Positions 16,557-24,221 of a DNA stretch of 64,000 bases are shown in pieces. The DNA is from Chloroflexota bacterium (GTDB lineage: Bacteria; Chloroflexota; UBA11872): positions 40,635-104,634 of the forward strand of contig JAPOVQ010000015.1 of assembly GCA_026708035.1 (NCBI GenBank), given 5' to 3'. A model generated the notes under the pieces. It was not told where the DNA came from. It saw only the letters and a program-made list of their open reading frames with translations, and ran no database searches. Position numbers and translations under genes: made by a program. Every line of letters begins with the position of its first letter. Position 1 is the first letter of the stretch.

Positions 16557-16889
16557 CGCGTATCTGTTACCCGATGGTACTGTTCAAGTCGTCCGGTGGT
16601 GCGTGGTATCACGCACACAAGCCTGCCGGAGGCGTGCGAGGTCTCAGCCGGCCGGGGTTCGGCTAGCGGTCCGCCTTGATGGCCGGCGCCCCTTCTGGAG
16701 TTGGGAGCATGGAACGCACCCCGAAGTCCAATCGAACTGGCGCCCAACCCTAGCGTCGCAGTCATCTCATGCTCGCGCGCCATCCGCTGGCAATGGTTCA
16801 TGACCCGCAACAGACCCTCATCCCCAATCCGGAGGCCTGTGAAATGTGCCGCGATGGTCTGAAAGCTCTTGCGGGAACTGACACTCCGG
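16557..16889. other. 333-bp gap with no recognised gene
   Basis: Between the molybdoenzyme and NYN genes. Short open frames exist on both strands but none has family similarity or a convincing ribosome-binding site. Base composition is less GC-rich than in the flanking core genes and continues so into the NYN gene, consistent with acquired DNA. Promoter elements for the molybdoenzyme presumably lie at its left end. Confidence 0.4.
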
Positions 16890-17438
16890 CTAAAGCTCGT
16901 GATCAAGGGGGGCGTACGAAGTCGCGGCCTGCTGCAACCGGCGCCCCTTGCCGCCGTGCGGGTTGATCACGTGAACCGGGCGTCTAAATTCCTGGGTAAC
17001 AACACGGATGGCCTCGACCAAGTCGGTGTCACCGGATAGAACGTAGGCGCTCTGAAAGTCGCGGCGGGCGGCGTCGAGGACCAGATGGACCGCCAGATTG
17101 ACATCGGAGCCCTTCTCTTCAGTCCGAGACACGTAGGCGTGCCGTGAGCCTCTAGCCGGTGGGTTGACCAGTGGCATCCAACGCGGATGCCGCGAGAATC
17201 GACCCTTATGGATTGTGAGATTGTCGATAGTGCCAAGGGCTCGTTGGTACAGCTGCTGTCGAATCACCTTCGACTGATCGCCTCGGATATCTGCCGTGAA
17301 GTAGCGAATGCGATACAGATCTTCACCCGTACGAATGCTGCGTCTGCAAATCTCACGCAGGTCGAGCCAGCGGTACGGCGTGCTCTTCAAGGCGCCGTAG
17401 TACAAGTTGACGCCGTCGATGTAGAAGTTGGCGCGCAT
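16890..17438 (-). CDS. NYN-domain (PIN-like) putative ribonuclease
   Basis: A 182-residue NYN/LabA-like domain protein, a PIN-fold nuclease family acting on RNA. Key features are the opening acidic motif FYIDGVNLYYG, a middle acidic cluster KGSDVNLAVHLVLDAA, and the third acidic motif SAYVLSGDTDLVEAIRVV. The final strand is RPVHVINPHGG. These supply the conserved Asp residues that coordinate magnesium. The gene is compositionally less GC-rich than its neighbours. Its ATG lies only 14 nt from the left end of the transposon, which now occupies its upstream region. No Shine-Dalgarno sequence is visible, so expression must come from the transposon end, be leaderless, or be lost. Confidence 0.85.
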   Translation of the reverse strand: MRANFYIDGVNLYYGALKSTPYRWLDLREICRRSIRTGEDLYRIRYFTADIRGDQSKVIRQQLYQRALGTIDNLTIHKGRFSRHPRWMPLVNPPARGSRHAYVSRTEEKGSDVNLAVHLVLDAARRDFQSAYVLSGDTDLVEAIRVVTQEFRRPVHVINPHGGKGRRLQQAATSYAPLDHEL

Positions 17439-19021
17439 GCCACAAAAAATAAGGGGATTATATACGTGGTTACCCCGCCGCCTGGCGGGCGGCCTCGATG
17501 ATCCGCGCCCGTTCGGCTTTGGAGCGGGGGCGCACCATCGCTTGCGCGAGGTTTTCCAGCGTGTCGGGAATCGGCTCGATAATCCGCGTGGTGGGGCGGC
17601 CCCGCTTGCGCTTGGCCGGTGTGTCGGTGCTCATGCCGTCCCTCCTCTAGAGCGCCAGCTTGACGCGCAGAATAGGCCATGCCGCGGTCGCCTTTGACGC
17701 GGTTGCAGTTGCCACACAGCAGTTGCAGGTTGCCCACGTGATCCGTCCCGCCATTCGCGCGGGCGATGATGTGGTCCACTTCGAGATTCTGGATGCGGAA
17801 GTGCTCGCCGCAGCCTGCGCAATCGCCCCCCTGCTCGCCGTACAGCGCGTTCCGGTGCGTGTGGGGGGCGGGCAGCTTCCCCAAGTCGGTGCGCTTGGGA
17901 ATGTCGGTGCGGTGCGCCCCTTGATAGAACAGGCCCAGCTCGTCGCGCATGCGGCGCTCGACCAGTTCGGCGGCTTTGGGCGATATGTCGATGCCCGCCC
18001 ACTGGCGGCCGAGTTTCTCGGCCGCGACGCAAGCGGTCGCACAGCCGCAGAAGGGATCGAGCACCACGTCACCCTCGGTTGAGGATGCCTGGATGACGCG
18101 TTCCAAGAGCGCGAGCGGCTTCTGTGTCGGGTAGCCGATGCGCTCGCTGCTGTGGGAGCCGATTTGCTGAATGTCGTCCCAAATATTCTGAATGGGCAGC
18201 CCCTTGAGTTCGTCCGCAAAGCTTTTTCGGCGCAACCGGCCGGTGGGGTTCGCCGGAAAGTGGATGCGGCCCTCACGGTCCCATTGCTCCATTTTTTCGC
18301 GGGTGATCATCCAGCCATTACGGGGAGCCGGATACCCCTTGTAGTCGTAGATCAGATTGGGCCGATAGGCGGGATTCGTCAGGCTTGTCGCTTGATAGCG
18401 GCGTCCATCGTTGTCCACGAGCCGGAAGCTCTTTTCGACGTAGGCCTGATATGCCGGATGATCCCGGTTGTACTGCGGACGAAACGGCGCGGCACTGCTT
18501 GCCGCGAAAAACAGCACAGTGTCGGTGCAGACGCCGAACCGATTCGACTTGTGGACAGCGCTCGAAAATCCGTGCCGCCGCTTCCACGTAATCTCGTTTC
18601 GAAAATTCCCCTTGCCAAACACGGCGTCCATGAGCAGCTTCAGGTAGTGGCTCATGGTGGGGTCGCAATGCAGATAGATCGAGCCGGTCGGCTTCAGCAC
18701 GCGCTGGCATTCCAGCAGCCGCGCGGCCATGTAGGCCAGATACGACTTATCGCCGTCCGTCATGGCCGCCAGCAGCACGCGGTAGACGCGCGGATGCTTC
18801 GCCTCGATCAGGTTGATCCATTCGGCGTCCACGTCGGAGAGGCCCCACGTGTCCTTGAACGCCGCGCCCGCCGCTTTCGAACCGATGGGCGCCGCGTAGT
18901 TGGCCTTGGAGTTGAAGGGGGGATCGGCGTAGATCAGATCCACCGAGTCCGAGTTCATGCCCCGGAGGATCGGCAGATTGTCGCCCGTCCACATGGTTTG
19001 GTTCGCCCAATTGGCGCTCAT
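17387..19021 (-). CDS. DNA methyltransferase fused to HNH endonuclease (probable 3' frameshift)
   Basis: A transposon passenger gene. Residues 1 to about 345 are an N4-cytosine/N6-adenine DNA methyltransferase with the catalytic motif IYADPPFNS, a helical target-recognition insert, and the SAM-binding DVVLDPFCGCATACVAAEKLG near the C-terminus (beta-class order). Residues about 385-455 are an HNH domain: CAGCGEHF, LEVDHIIARANGG, NLQLLCGNCNRVKGDRG, with a complete zinc/catalytic set. The ATG overlaps the transposase stop (ATGA), so the two are coupled. After GMAY the frame seems shifted. Removing one T at about 17671-17672 gives GMAYLRVKLAL and a stop at 17647, just ahead of the next gene's ribosome-binding site. 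As read here the protein is 544 residues with an aberrant tail running out of the transposon; the intact form would be 457. Confidence 0.85.
   Translation of the reverse strand: MSANWANQTMWTGDNLPILRGMNSDSVDLIYADPPFNSKANYAAPIGSKAAGAAFKDTWGLSDVDAEWINLIEAKHPRVYRVLLAAMTDGDKSYLAYMAARLLECQRVLKPTGSIYLHCDPTMSHYLKLLMDAVFGKGNFRNEITWKRRHGFSSAVHKSNRFGVCTDTVLFFAASSAAPFRPQYNRDHPAYQAYVEKSFRLVDNDGRRYQATSLTNPAYRPNLIYDYKGYPAPRNGWMITREKMEQWDREGRIHFPANPTGRLRRKSFADELKGLPIQNIWDDIQQIGSHSSERIGYPTQKPLALLERVIQASSTEGDVVLDPFCGCATACVAAEKLGRQWAGIDISPKAAELVERRMRDELGLFYQGAHRTDIPKRTDLGKLPAPHTHRNALYGEQGGDCAGCGEHFRIQNLEVDHIIARANGGTDHVGNLQLLCGNCNRVKGDRGMAYSARQAGALEEGRHEHRHTGQAQAGPPHHADYRADSRHAGKPRASDGAPPLQSRTGADHRGRPPGGGVTTYIIPLFFVACAPTSTSTASTCTTAP
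17445..17452. repeat. Left 8-bp target-site duplication (AAAAATAA)
   Basis: AAAAATAA directly abuts the left inverted repeat, and an identical copy abuts the right one at 20428-20435. Eight base pairs is the duplication length reported for IS1595-family elements. Confidence 0.92.
17453..17476. repeat. Left terminal inverted repeat of the IS1595-type element
   Basis: A 24-nt sequence beginning GGGGATTATATACG and ending GGTTACCCC. It matches the reverse complement of 20404-20427 at 22 of 24 positions. It contains the TAA stop of the 54-residue passenger gene. Confidence 0.93.
17470..17634 (-). CDS. Small RGRP protein, transposon passenger
   Basis: A 54-residue protein too short for usual thresholds. 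It begins MSTDTPAKRKRGRPTTRIIE and continues PIPDTLENLAQAM with a basic helical tail ending ARQAAG. KRKRGRP is an AT-hook-like minor-groove-binding motif, and DTLENLAQAM resembles the DTPENVARA(M/I) stretch of small proteins I recall beside methyltransferase and phage modules. A strong Shine-Dalgarno (GAGGAGGG) ends 6 nt before the ATG. Its stop is inside the left inverted repeat. It probably acts with the methyltransferase-HNH protein or modulates transposition; that role is inferred. Confidence 0.75.
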   Translation of the reverse strand: MSTDTPAKRKRGRPTTRIIEPIPDTLENLAQAMVRPRSKAERARIIEAARQAAG

Positions 19022-19983
19022 ACGCGCCGTGCGCCACTGGGCAGCCCGTTGGCCTGCGTGAGCGCTCCGTAGGTGAGCCGCTTGCCGTCCATGCCCCGCA
19101 CCATTCGCCGCATTTGGTCCAGCGTGTCGGCGGGCCGCTGATTGTGGCGGCCCTCGAACTCGCCGACGTAGCGGTCGAGGTGCTTGGGGCTCATCTTGTG
19201 GTAGGTGCCGTGGTAGCCGCGCTTCATCATTGACCAGAAGGATTCGAGGCCGTTGGTGTGCGCGAGGCCATCGACCCACTGGCCCACACGGTGCGTCACG
19301 CTGGCGTGGTGGGGGAGGCCCTGATAGGCCGTGGCGTCGTCGGTGTACACCATCGCGTCGGGCTGCGTGCGCTCGCGGACAAAGCCCTTGAGCGTGGCGC
19401 CCGTCGTGTCCGGCACCACGGCCGCGCTGATGCGGTTCGTGGTCCGGTCCTTGACGCCAGCCACGGCGGTTTTGCCGACGGTGCCCCGTCCGGCGTGCAA
19501 CTTGCGGTGCTCCGGCTTGTTCTGCTCCAGGCCGCCGAAGTGACTTTCGTCGGCCTCGACCGGCCCCTCAAACGGGCTGGCGTCGGCTTCCCACGTCTTG
19601 CGGATGCGGTGCGCCAGGTGCCACGCGGACTTCTGGGTAATCCCGAGGTCGCGGTGGAGCTTGAGGCTGGACGTGCCCTTGAGGCCCGTCGCCAGCAGGT
19701 ACATGGCCATGCCCCACGTCTTGAGCGGGAGCTTGGAGCCGTGCATGATCGAGCCGGTCTTGACGGAGAAGTCCTTGCGGCAGGCGTTGCAGCGGTAGGG
19801 CTGCGGCTTGCGGGTGCGGCGCGTCTGAATGTCCGTGGCGTTGCAGGCGGGGCAGTGGACGCCGTCCGGCCAGCGCTGCTCGACAAACCAGGCCTCGGCG
19901 GCTGCGTCGTCGGCAAAGAGGCCAACGGCGTCTATAATGGTGAGACCTTTTCGGTAGTGCTTGCCCGGTGCCCGTCGTGCCAT
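19018..19983 (-). CDS. IS1595-family (ISXO2-like) transposase
   Basis: A 321-residue transposase. The N-terminal zinc ribbon (CPACNATD and YRCNACRKDF, about residues 44-68) is followed by a helix-turn-helix with LHRDLGITQKSAWHLAHRIR. The catalytic domain shows EADESHFGG (first Asp), VYTDDATAYQGL (second Asp) and HTNGLESFWSMMKRGYHGTYHKMS (Asn/Glu region), the ISXO2-like DDE/N arrangement of the IS1595 family. The frame is intact from an ATG at 19983 to a TGA that overlaps the methyltransferase start (ATGA), so passenger expression is coupled to transposase translation. The 79-bp gap to the divergent 115-residue gene must hold the promoters for both. Confidence 0.95.
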   Translation of the reverse strand: MARRAPGKHYRKGLTIIDAVGLFADDAAAEAWFVEQRWPDGVHCPACNATDIQTRRTRKPQPYRCNACRKDFSVKTGSIMHGSKLPLKTWGMAMYLLATGLKGTSSLKLHRDLGITQKSAWHLAHRIRKTWEADASPFEGPVEADESHFGGLEQNKPEHRKLHAGRGTVGKTAVAGVKDRTTNRISAAVVPDTTGATLKGFVRERTQPDAMVYTDDATAYQGLPHHASVTHRVGQWVDGLAHTNGLESFWSMMKRGYHGTYHKMSPKHLDRYVGEFEGRHNQRPADTLDQMRRMVRGMDGKRLTYGALTQANGLPSGARRV

Positions 19984-20062
19984 CGCTTGCCCCCTTCGAT
20001 TTATGGGACAAGCTTACCCCAAGCGCGGCAAGGTGTCAAGGGCAACGGAGCAAAATGGCGGG

Positions 20063-20410
20063 GTGAACGGCGACGAAGTCCAGACCGAGATTGCCCTCAC
20101 GATTAAGGCATATCTCGATGCGAAGCGGCGGGTCGCCTGTCTCCGCTCACGCCTGCGACGCGTCGGCAGCACGATTGACGTGGTGGCGACGGTTCTCGAA
20201 GGGCGCGAGCCCAAACGCTATACCAACCCGCTCTATGACATCGCGTCTGACACGTTCCGTGACCGCGTCGCCACCATCGAAATCGAGCCAGTCCTAGCCG
20301 ACCTCCAGTCGCTGCGCGAGGCGCTGGCGGAGAAAGAGGCGATTGCGCGCGACCTCGCCGACAGCGGCTATACCGAATTGCTCAACAACGGCGACGGCGA
20401 GTCGGGGTAA
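20063..20410 (+). CDS. Helical 115-residue transposon protein of unknown function
   Basis: The only plus-strand gene of the transposon. It starts at a GTG (20063) with GGAG upstream and ends with a TAA that belongs to the right inverted repeat. The sequence is highly charged and predicted alpha-helical: IALTIKAYLDAKRRVACLRSR at the N-terminus and LADLQSLREALAEKEAIARD near the C-terminus suggest coiled-coil helices flanking a short loop (EGREPKRYTNPLYD). No known family was recognised. Its position, divergent from the transposase, suggests a structural or regulatory partner in transposition or a DNA-modification accessory; nothing in the sequence decides between these. Confidence 0.7.
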   Translation: MNGDEVQTEIALTIKAYLDAKRRVACLRSRLRRVGSTIDVVATVLEGREPKRYTNPLYDIASDTFRDRVATIEIEPVLADLQSLREALAEKEAIARDLADSGYTELLNNGDGESG

Positions 20411-20427
20411 CCACGCATATAAGCCCC
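20404..20427. repeat. Right terminal inverted repeat of the IS1595-type element
   Basis: Begins GGGGTAACCACGC and ends TATAAGCCCC. Its reverse complement differs from the left end at only two of 24 positions. It supplies the TAA stop of the 115-residue gene. Confidence 0.93.
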
Positions 20428-20435
20428 AAAAATAA
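20428..20435. repeat. Right 8-bp target-site duplication (AAAAATAA)
   Basis: Identical to 17445-17452. On the minus strand this TTATTTTT is the U-tract directly after the 20436-20457 hairpin. Confidence 0.92.
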
Positions 20436-20457
20436 GGGGCCGACCGGAGGCGGCCCC
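20428..20457 (-). terminator. Intrinsic terminator downstream of the serine hydrolase
   Basis: Read on the minus strand, GGGGCCG pairs with CGGCCCC around CCTCCGGT and is followed by TTATTTTT, a classical Rho-independent terminator. It lies 130 nt beyond the serine hydrolase stop. The transposon inserted exactly after its U-tract and duplicated it. Confidence 0.85.
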
Positions 20458-20586
20458 TCCCGGCCGTCGAAGACAACCGGGGTGATTGCTCTTTTTTCGC
20501 GGATCGACCCGCCGACCGTAAACCGGGGAGTGGTTCACTCTGCGCTGCCACGAAAATGCGACCGAACTGAACGTTCGCCTGTGCTT

Positions 20587-22251
20587 TCAGCCGGCCGGCG
20601 AAGAACTTGCCACGGTCTGAGGGTCATACGCGGCAACGACCATGGCAGCGATTTCGGCCGCCGTCGCCTCGGCGCGCCCGTGCCCGGGAACGTCGTGCGC
20701 CAGGATCACGATGGTTACGGGGCCGGTCGAGAGGTAGACGACCCCGGCGTCGTTGGAGATGCCGGCGAGGTCGCCGGTCTTGTGGGCCACGGCGGTGCCC
20801 GCGGGCAGCTGGGCGGGGATGCGGTTGTTGCGCGTCTCGCCGAGCAGCAGGGTGCGCATGCCCTGCACGTCGGCCAGCGTCCGCGACCAGTGCGCCGGCC
20901 GCATGCCCAGCGCGACCTCCAGGAGCTTGGCGGCCTCGCGCGCGGTCGTCACCGGCTGCGTGGTGAACACGTCGGTGGCGGCGAGGCCCAGCTGACCCAG
21001 CGTCCACTGCATGTTGGGGTAGCCGATGTGATCGGCGAGCAATACGGCCGCCGAGTTGTCGCTGAAAGTCATGGTCCGCTCCAACGCGCGTTCGATCGTG
21101 AGGCGCTGGCCGGGCGCGAGCGTCGCCGGGGGGGCGACCCGTTCGAGCACGCTCTGGTTCATCTCGAGCATGGAGCTGAAGTCAAGACCGATGACCGCGC
21201 GCTGCCGATAGGCCTCGACGAGCACGGGCAGCTTCCACAAGCTCGCCGCCCGGACAATGTCGTCGGCGTTGATGGCAACCTCGGCGTCCGAGCCGGAGGG
21301 GGCCGCGTAGACCGACCAGTTGCCCGGCTCGCCGGCCAGGCGGGCGTTGATGGCGGTTTCCAATTGGTCGCCGACGGTATTCCCAGCCGCCTGGGTCGCC
21401 GCCGCCGCCGAGTCGACCGACGCGAGCGCCGCCTCCGGCATCACGCCAACCTCTCGCAGCACCTCATCTAGCAGCACCGCCGTCACGCTGCCGGGCGCCG
21501 GGAGTCCTTCCACCTCGTCGATCCAGTGCTGCAAGACGCCGCGCTGGAATCGCTGCGCCACGAACGGGCCGAGGCGCTCGGGGCGGGACATCGGCAACCC
21601 CCACCGATCGCGGGAGTGGTCGGCGGTCCAGACGAGGCGACCGATGGGGTCGGGGTTGGACTCAAACACCCCGCGGATCGCGTCGTCGGTGAGCCAGCCG
21701 GTGCGAATCTCAACGGCGTGCTGGAATGACGTCGAGCCGTCATCCTCGATGGGGCGGGGCACCTGACGCGCGGCGTAGAGCCAATCGGTGTGTCCCGCGC
21801 GGTCCATGATCTCCAGCGCGTTCGCCAGCACGACGCGACGTTCGCCCGCTTTCCACTGCAGCAGGCCATAGCGCAGGGCCTGATACTCAAACGCGCCGGC
21901 CGCGAACGTCGCGCTGCGCGGCGGACCCAGCACCGGCAGACCGCCGAGGCCCCGGGAGCTATCCCACCAGGTGGCGTCGCCGACATTGCGAACTTCGTAC
22001 CCGCGGCCCGACTCGTCGCTGGCTTGGGGGTAGTGGCGGCCGTTTTCGATGGGAAAGTCGTGGTCCGGCGCGGTGGCCGTGGTGTCCGCGGCCGCCGGCA
22101 CGGTTGTTGCAGCCCCCGCGAGCACGGGGAGCAGCGCGGAGGCGGCGCCCAGCGCCAGAACGCGACGCCGGCCGATAGGGCGACGGATCAGCGGCGTGCC
22201 TCCCCCGGAGCGCTGCCAGCGAACCTTACGCCACGCGCGGCGCGCCGGCAC
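20587..22251 (-). CDS. Secreted class A beta-lactamase-fold serine hydrolase with LGFP-like module
   Basis: A 554-residue exported protein. An Arg-rich N-terminus (RRPIGRRRVLALGAASALL) looks like a Tat signal. Residues about 75-250 form the shared extracellular module (LGGLPVLGPPRS, LRYGLLQW, LANALEIMDRAGH, WGLPMSRPERLGPFVAQRFQR). Residues about 295-545 are a class A penicillin-recognising fold with the SxxK pair at Ser337 and Lys340 (ASLWK), SDN at 397-399 and HKTGDLAG at 490-497. It may cleave beta-lactams or act on peptidoglycan; the E166-loop Glu was not clearly identified, so beta-lactam hydrolysis is uncertain. GTG at 22251 is the only good start. An intrinsic terminator lies 130 nt downstream. 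Confidence 0.85.
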   Translation of the reverse strand: MPARRAWRKVRWQRSGGGTPLIRRPIGRRRVLALGAASALLPVLAGAATTVPAAADTTATAPDHDFPIENGRHYPQASDESGRGYEVRNVGDATWWDSSRGLGGLPVLGPPRSATFAAGAFEYQALRYGLLQWKAGERRVVLANALEIMDRAGHTDWLYAARQVPRPIEDDGSTSFQHAVEIRTGWLTDDAIRGVFESNPDPIGRLVWTADHSRDRWGLPMSRPERLGPFVAQRFQRGVLQHWIDEVEGLPAPGSVTAVLLDEVLREVGVMPEAALASVDSAAAATQAAGNTVGDQLETAINARLAGEPGNWSVYAAPSGSDAEVAINADDIVRAASLWKLPVLVEAYRQRAVIGLDFSSMLEMNQSVLERVAPPATLAPGQRLTIERALERTMTFSDNSAAVLLADHIGYPNMQWTLGQLGLAATDVFTTQPVTTAREAAKLLEVALGMRPAHWSRTLADVQGMRTLLLGETRNNRIPAQLPAGTAVAHKTGDLAGISNDAGVVYLSTGPVTIVILAHDVPGHGRAEATAAEIAAMVVAAYDPQTVASSSPAG

Positions 22252-22302
22252 CTTGGCATCTCGTCAGGCAGCACGAGGCCGGCAGTCGGGATCGGGAGCG
22301 GT

Positions 22303-24138
22303 CTACCCGAGCGGGTCGGTTCGAGGGCCGAATGTTTGCAGCGGCTGATCGAGCGGCGGGAAGACATCGGCCATCGAGGGCTTGAGCGTGCCGTTCGGAT
22401 CGTCGGGCTCGTGCACGAAAGTCATCACGCGGAAGCGCACGTCGGCGTTCGCGCGCTCCAGCTCGGACTCCGGGATCAGCAGCAGCACGCGCCGTCCGTC
22501 GATGAAGGCGATGGCGTTCGAGGGGAGCGCCTGCGAGGGCGCCAGCGCGACGCGGCGCTGGATGCGCCACACGGGATCGAGGGTCGGCAGATAGATGAGC
22601 TCATACCAGTGATCGGTGCCTTGATAGATGTCGAAGTCCCGCACGCGGGGCCGCCAGTTGTCCGCCGGGTCGTCATTGGCTTCAAGCGCCAGCGACACGC
22701 GCCAGCCCATCGCGGAATCGGTCAGCGGGATCGGGTCGACCATGTCGATGATGGCGGCCACATAGTCGCCGGCCACCGCTCCGCCCAATCCACCCACGGT
22801 GAAATATGCCCGGCGCAGAATGTCGAGCCCGACGCTGTCGATGGCGGCCGCGCCCAGGGCCACACGCTGGATGTCGGCAAATCCGAATCCTTCCGTCGGG
22901 GATAGGTTGGTGATGTCGAAGTAGTCCTCCTGCGCGTCGCGGTCAAACGTGCGCACCGCTGGATCGGCCGGGCGGGTGCTGAGGGCGGTTCGGTGAGGGG
23001 TAATGCCCAGCACCACGACGCCCGCATCGACCTGCCCGGCCAGCGATACCGTGATTGGGCGCACTCGCCAGAGGGTTTCCGTATCAGTACGCACAAGCAC
23101 GAACGTGGCGGTCCGCGTGGCGCCGGCGTGCAGGGTCTCGCCGGTCACCGTGTCGGGAATGAGCGTGACCGAGCCCGAACTGCGCACGACGCGTGCCGTG
23201 AAGTCGCCCTCCTCGCCGACATTGGTGACCGCGCAGGCGGCCTCCAGCACGACCACCGCCTCGACCCACTCGAGTTGGCTGGGACACTCCACGACCGCGA
23301 GTGCCGGACGGGTGCCGTCCGGGCGCGAAATCTCCGGCAGCGCCAGCTGGTAGTCCTCAACCTCGCCGAACTCCCAGCTCCCGCTGCCGTCCCACGGCTC
23401 ACCGGCGAGGCTTTCACGAGTGAGCACCACGCGCATCCACGCCCCTTCGGGCAACACCTGTCCGTCCAGCATGGAGAAGCCCGGGCTGACGAAGGTTTCG
23501 GACGCCCCCGGCTCGAGGTCCACTTCCCAGTCCTGCAGCACCCATTCCGCCGGGCTCGTCCAGCGGCCGTCGCGATCGATATCGATCAAGACATTGATGC
23601 GGCGCGGACCGGCGGGCGCGGCAGGGCCCAGGGTGACCGCGACGGTGAGTTGAGCCAGCGCCCGCGGCGGCGCGAGGCTCACCGAGAGGCCAAGTACGCC
23701 GTCGTCCCCCGCGTCCTGGTTGACCAGGTTGGGCACGCCGTCGGCATCGGCCGGATCGTCGGCGTCCGACTCGGCCGTCACGCTGGAACCGAGCCGGTCG
23801 AGCCCAGGTCGGCGGACGTGGGCGCCCGGGCCTTCGGCCGTGAGCGACGACAGCCGGGTGGGAAATCGCCCGATCACCCGCGGATTCGGATAGCCGGCGG
23901 AAACGCCGTCGGGCGCGTCGCCAAAGTCAGCCAGGGGTCGTGGAGTCGGGGTAGCGGCGGCCGGCGGCGTCGGCTCGGGCGCTGGGGGTGGGGTCGGTGT
24001 CGCCGCGGGTGTTGACGCGATCGCGGCGGGCGATGGCGCGGCGGTTGGAGCCGCGTCATCGGGCGTCGGCTCGCAGCCGCCCAGCGCAAGGAGGGCAAGC
24101 AGACCCGACGCGCACAGGGCCGCGCGCCAGCCGGTCAT
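22303..24138 (-). CDS. GEVED-domain lipoprotein
   Basis: A 611-residue surface lipoprotein. The ATG at 24138 was chosen because it directly precedes a signal peptide ending in the lipobox LALGGC. It is followed by a Pro/Thr/Ala linker of about 55 residues. The next domain starts DFGDAPDG and contains an acidic run (ESDADDPADADGVPNL) and WEFGEVEDYQL, the marks of the GEVED domain found in exported, often repeat-rich proteins. The remaining about 330 residues include a CARDB/DUF11-like segment (VVVLEAACAVTNVGEEGDFTA) and a C-terminal part with FDIYQGTDHWYELIYLPT. It is probably a structural or binding protein at the envelope. 51 bp separate it from the serine hydrolase downstream. Confidence 0.75.
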   Translation of the reverse strand: MTGWRAALCASGLLALLALGGCEPTPDDAAPTAAPSPAAIASTPAATPTPPPAPEPTPPAAATPTPRPLADFGDAPDGVSAGYPNPRVIGRFPTRLSSLTAEGPGAHVRRPGLDRLGSSVTAESDADDPADADGVPNLVNQDAGDDGVLGLSVSLAPPRALAQLTVAVTLGPAAPAGPRRINVLIDIDRDGRWTSPAEWVLQDWEVDLEPGASETFVSPGFSMLDGQVLPEGAWMRVVLTRESLAGEPWDGSGSWEFGEVEDYQLALPEISRPDGTRPALAVVECPSQLEWVEAVVVLEAACAVTNVGEEGDFTARVVRSSGSVTLIPDTVTGETLHAGATRTATFVLVRTDTETLWRVRPITVSLAGQVDAGVVVLGITPHRTALSTRPADPAVRTFDRDAQEDYFDITNLSPTEGFGFADIQRVALGAAAIDSVGLDILRRAYFTVGGLGGAVAGDYVAAIIDMVDPIPLTDSAMGWRVSLALEANDDPADNWRPRVRDFDIYQGTDHWYELIYLPTLDPVWRIQRRVALAPSQALPSNAIAFIDGRRVLLLIPESELERANADVRFRVMTFVHEPDDPNGTLKPSMADVFPPLDQPLQTFGPRTDPLG

Positions 24139-24221
24139 GCCCGGACGCGTGCCACCCGACCGCCGCGGGACCGGCCGATGGGCTCCGTTGCGCGCCCGCA
24201 CGGCCATGCGCCCCCGGCGAG

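Larger units (their letters stand above)
17453..20427. mobile_element. Complete IS1595-type transposon with four genes
   Basis: This 2975-bp element is bounded by 24-nt inverted repeats (22/24 identical) and a perfect 8-bp target duplication, so both ends are exact. It carries an IS1595/ISXO2-like transposase, a methyltransferase-HNH fusion whose start overlaps the transposase stop, a 54-residue RGRP protein, and on the opposite strand a 115-residue helical protein. Both terminal genes end on TAA codons supplied by the inverted repeats, so no space is wasted. Some IS1595-family members are known to carry passenger genes. The intact ends suggest recent insertion, although the methyltransferase gene seems frameshifted. 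Confidence 0.95.

Noticed and set aside
14349..16679. A 776-codon plus-strand frame opposite the SHMT-GcvT fusion
   Set aside because: It is a shadow of the real minus-strand gene. Its translation is His/Arg/Gly-rich without recognisable domains.
20436..20457. The hairpin beside the transposon as part of the transposon
   Set aside because: It lies outside the right inverted repeat and its 8-bp duplication, so it belongs to the host.
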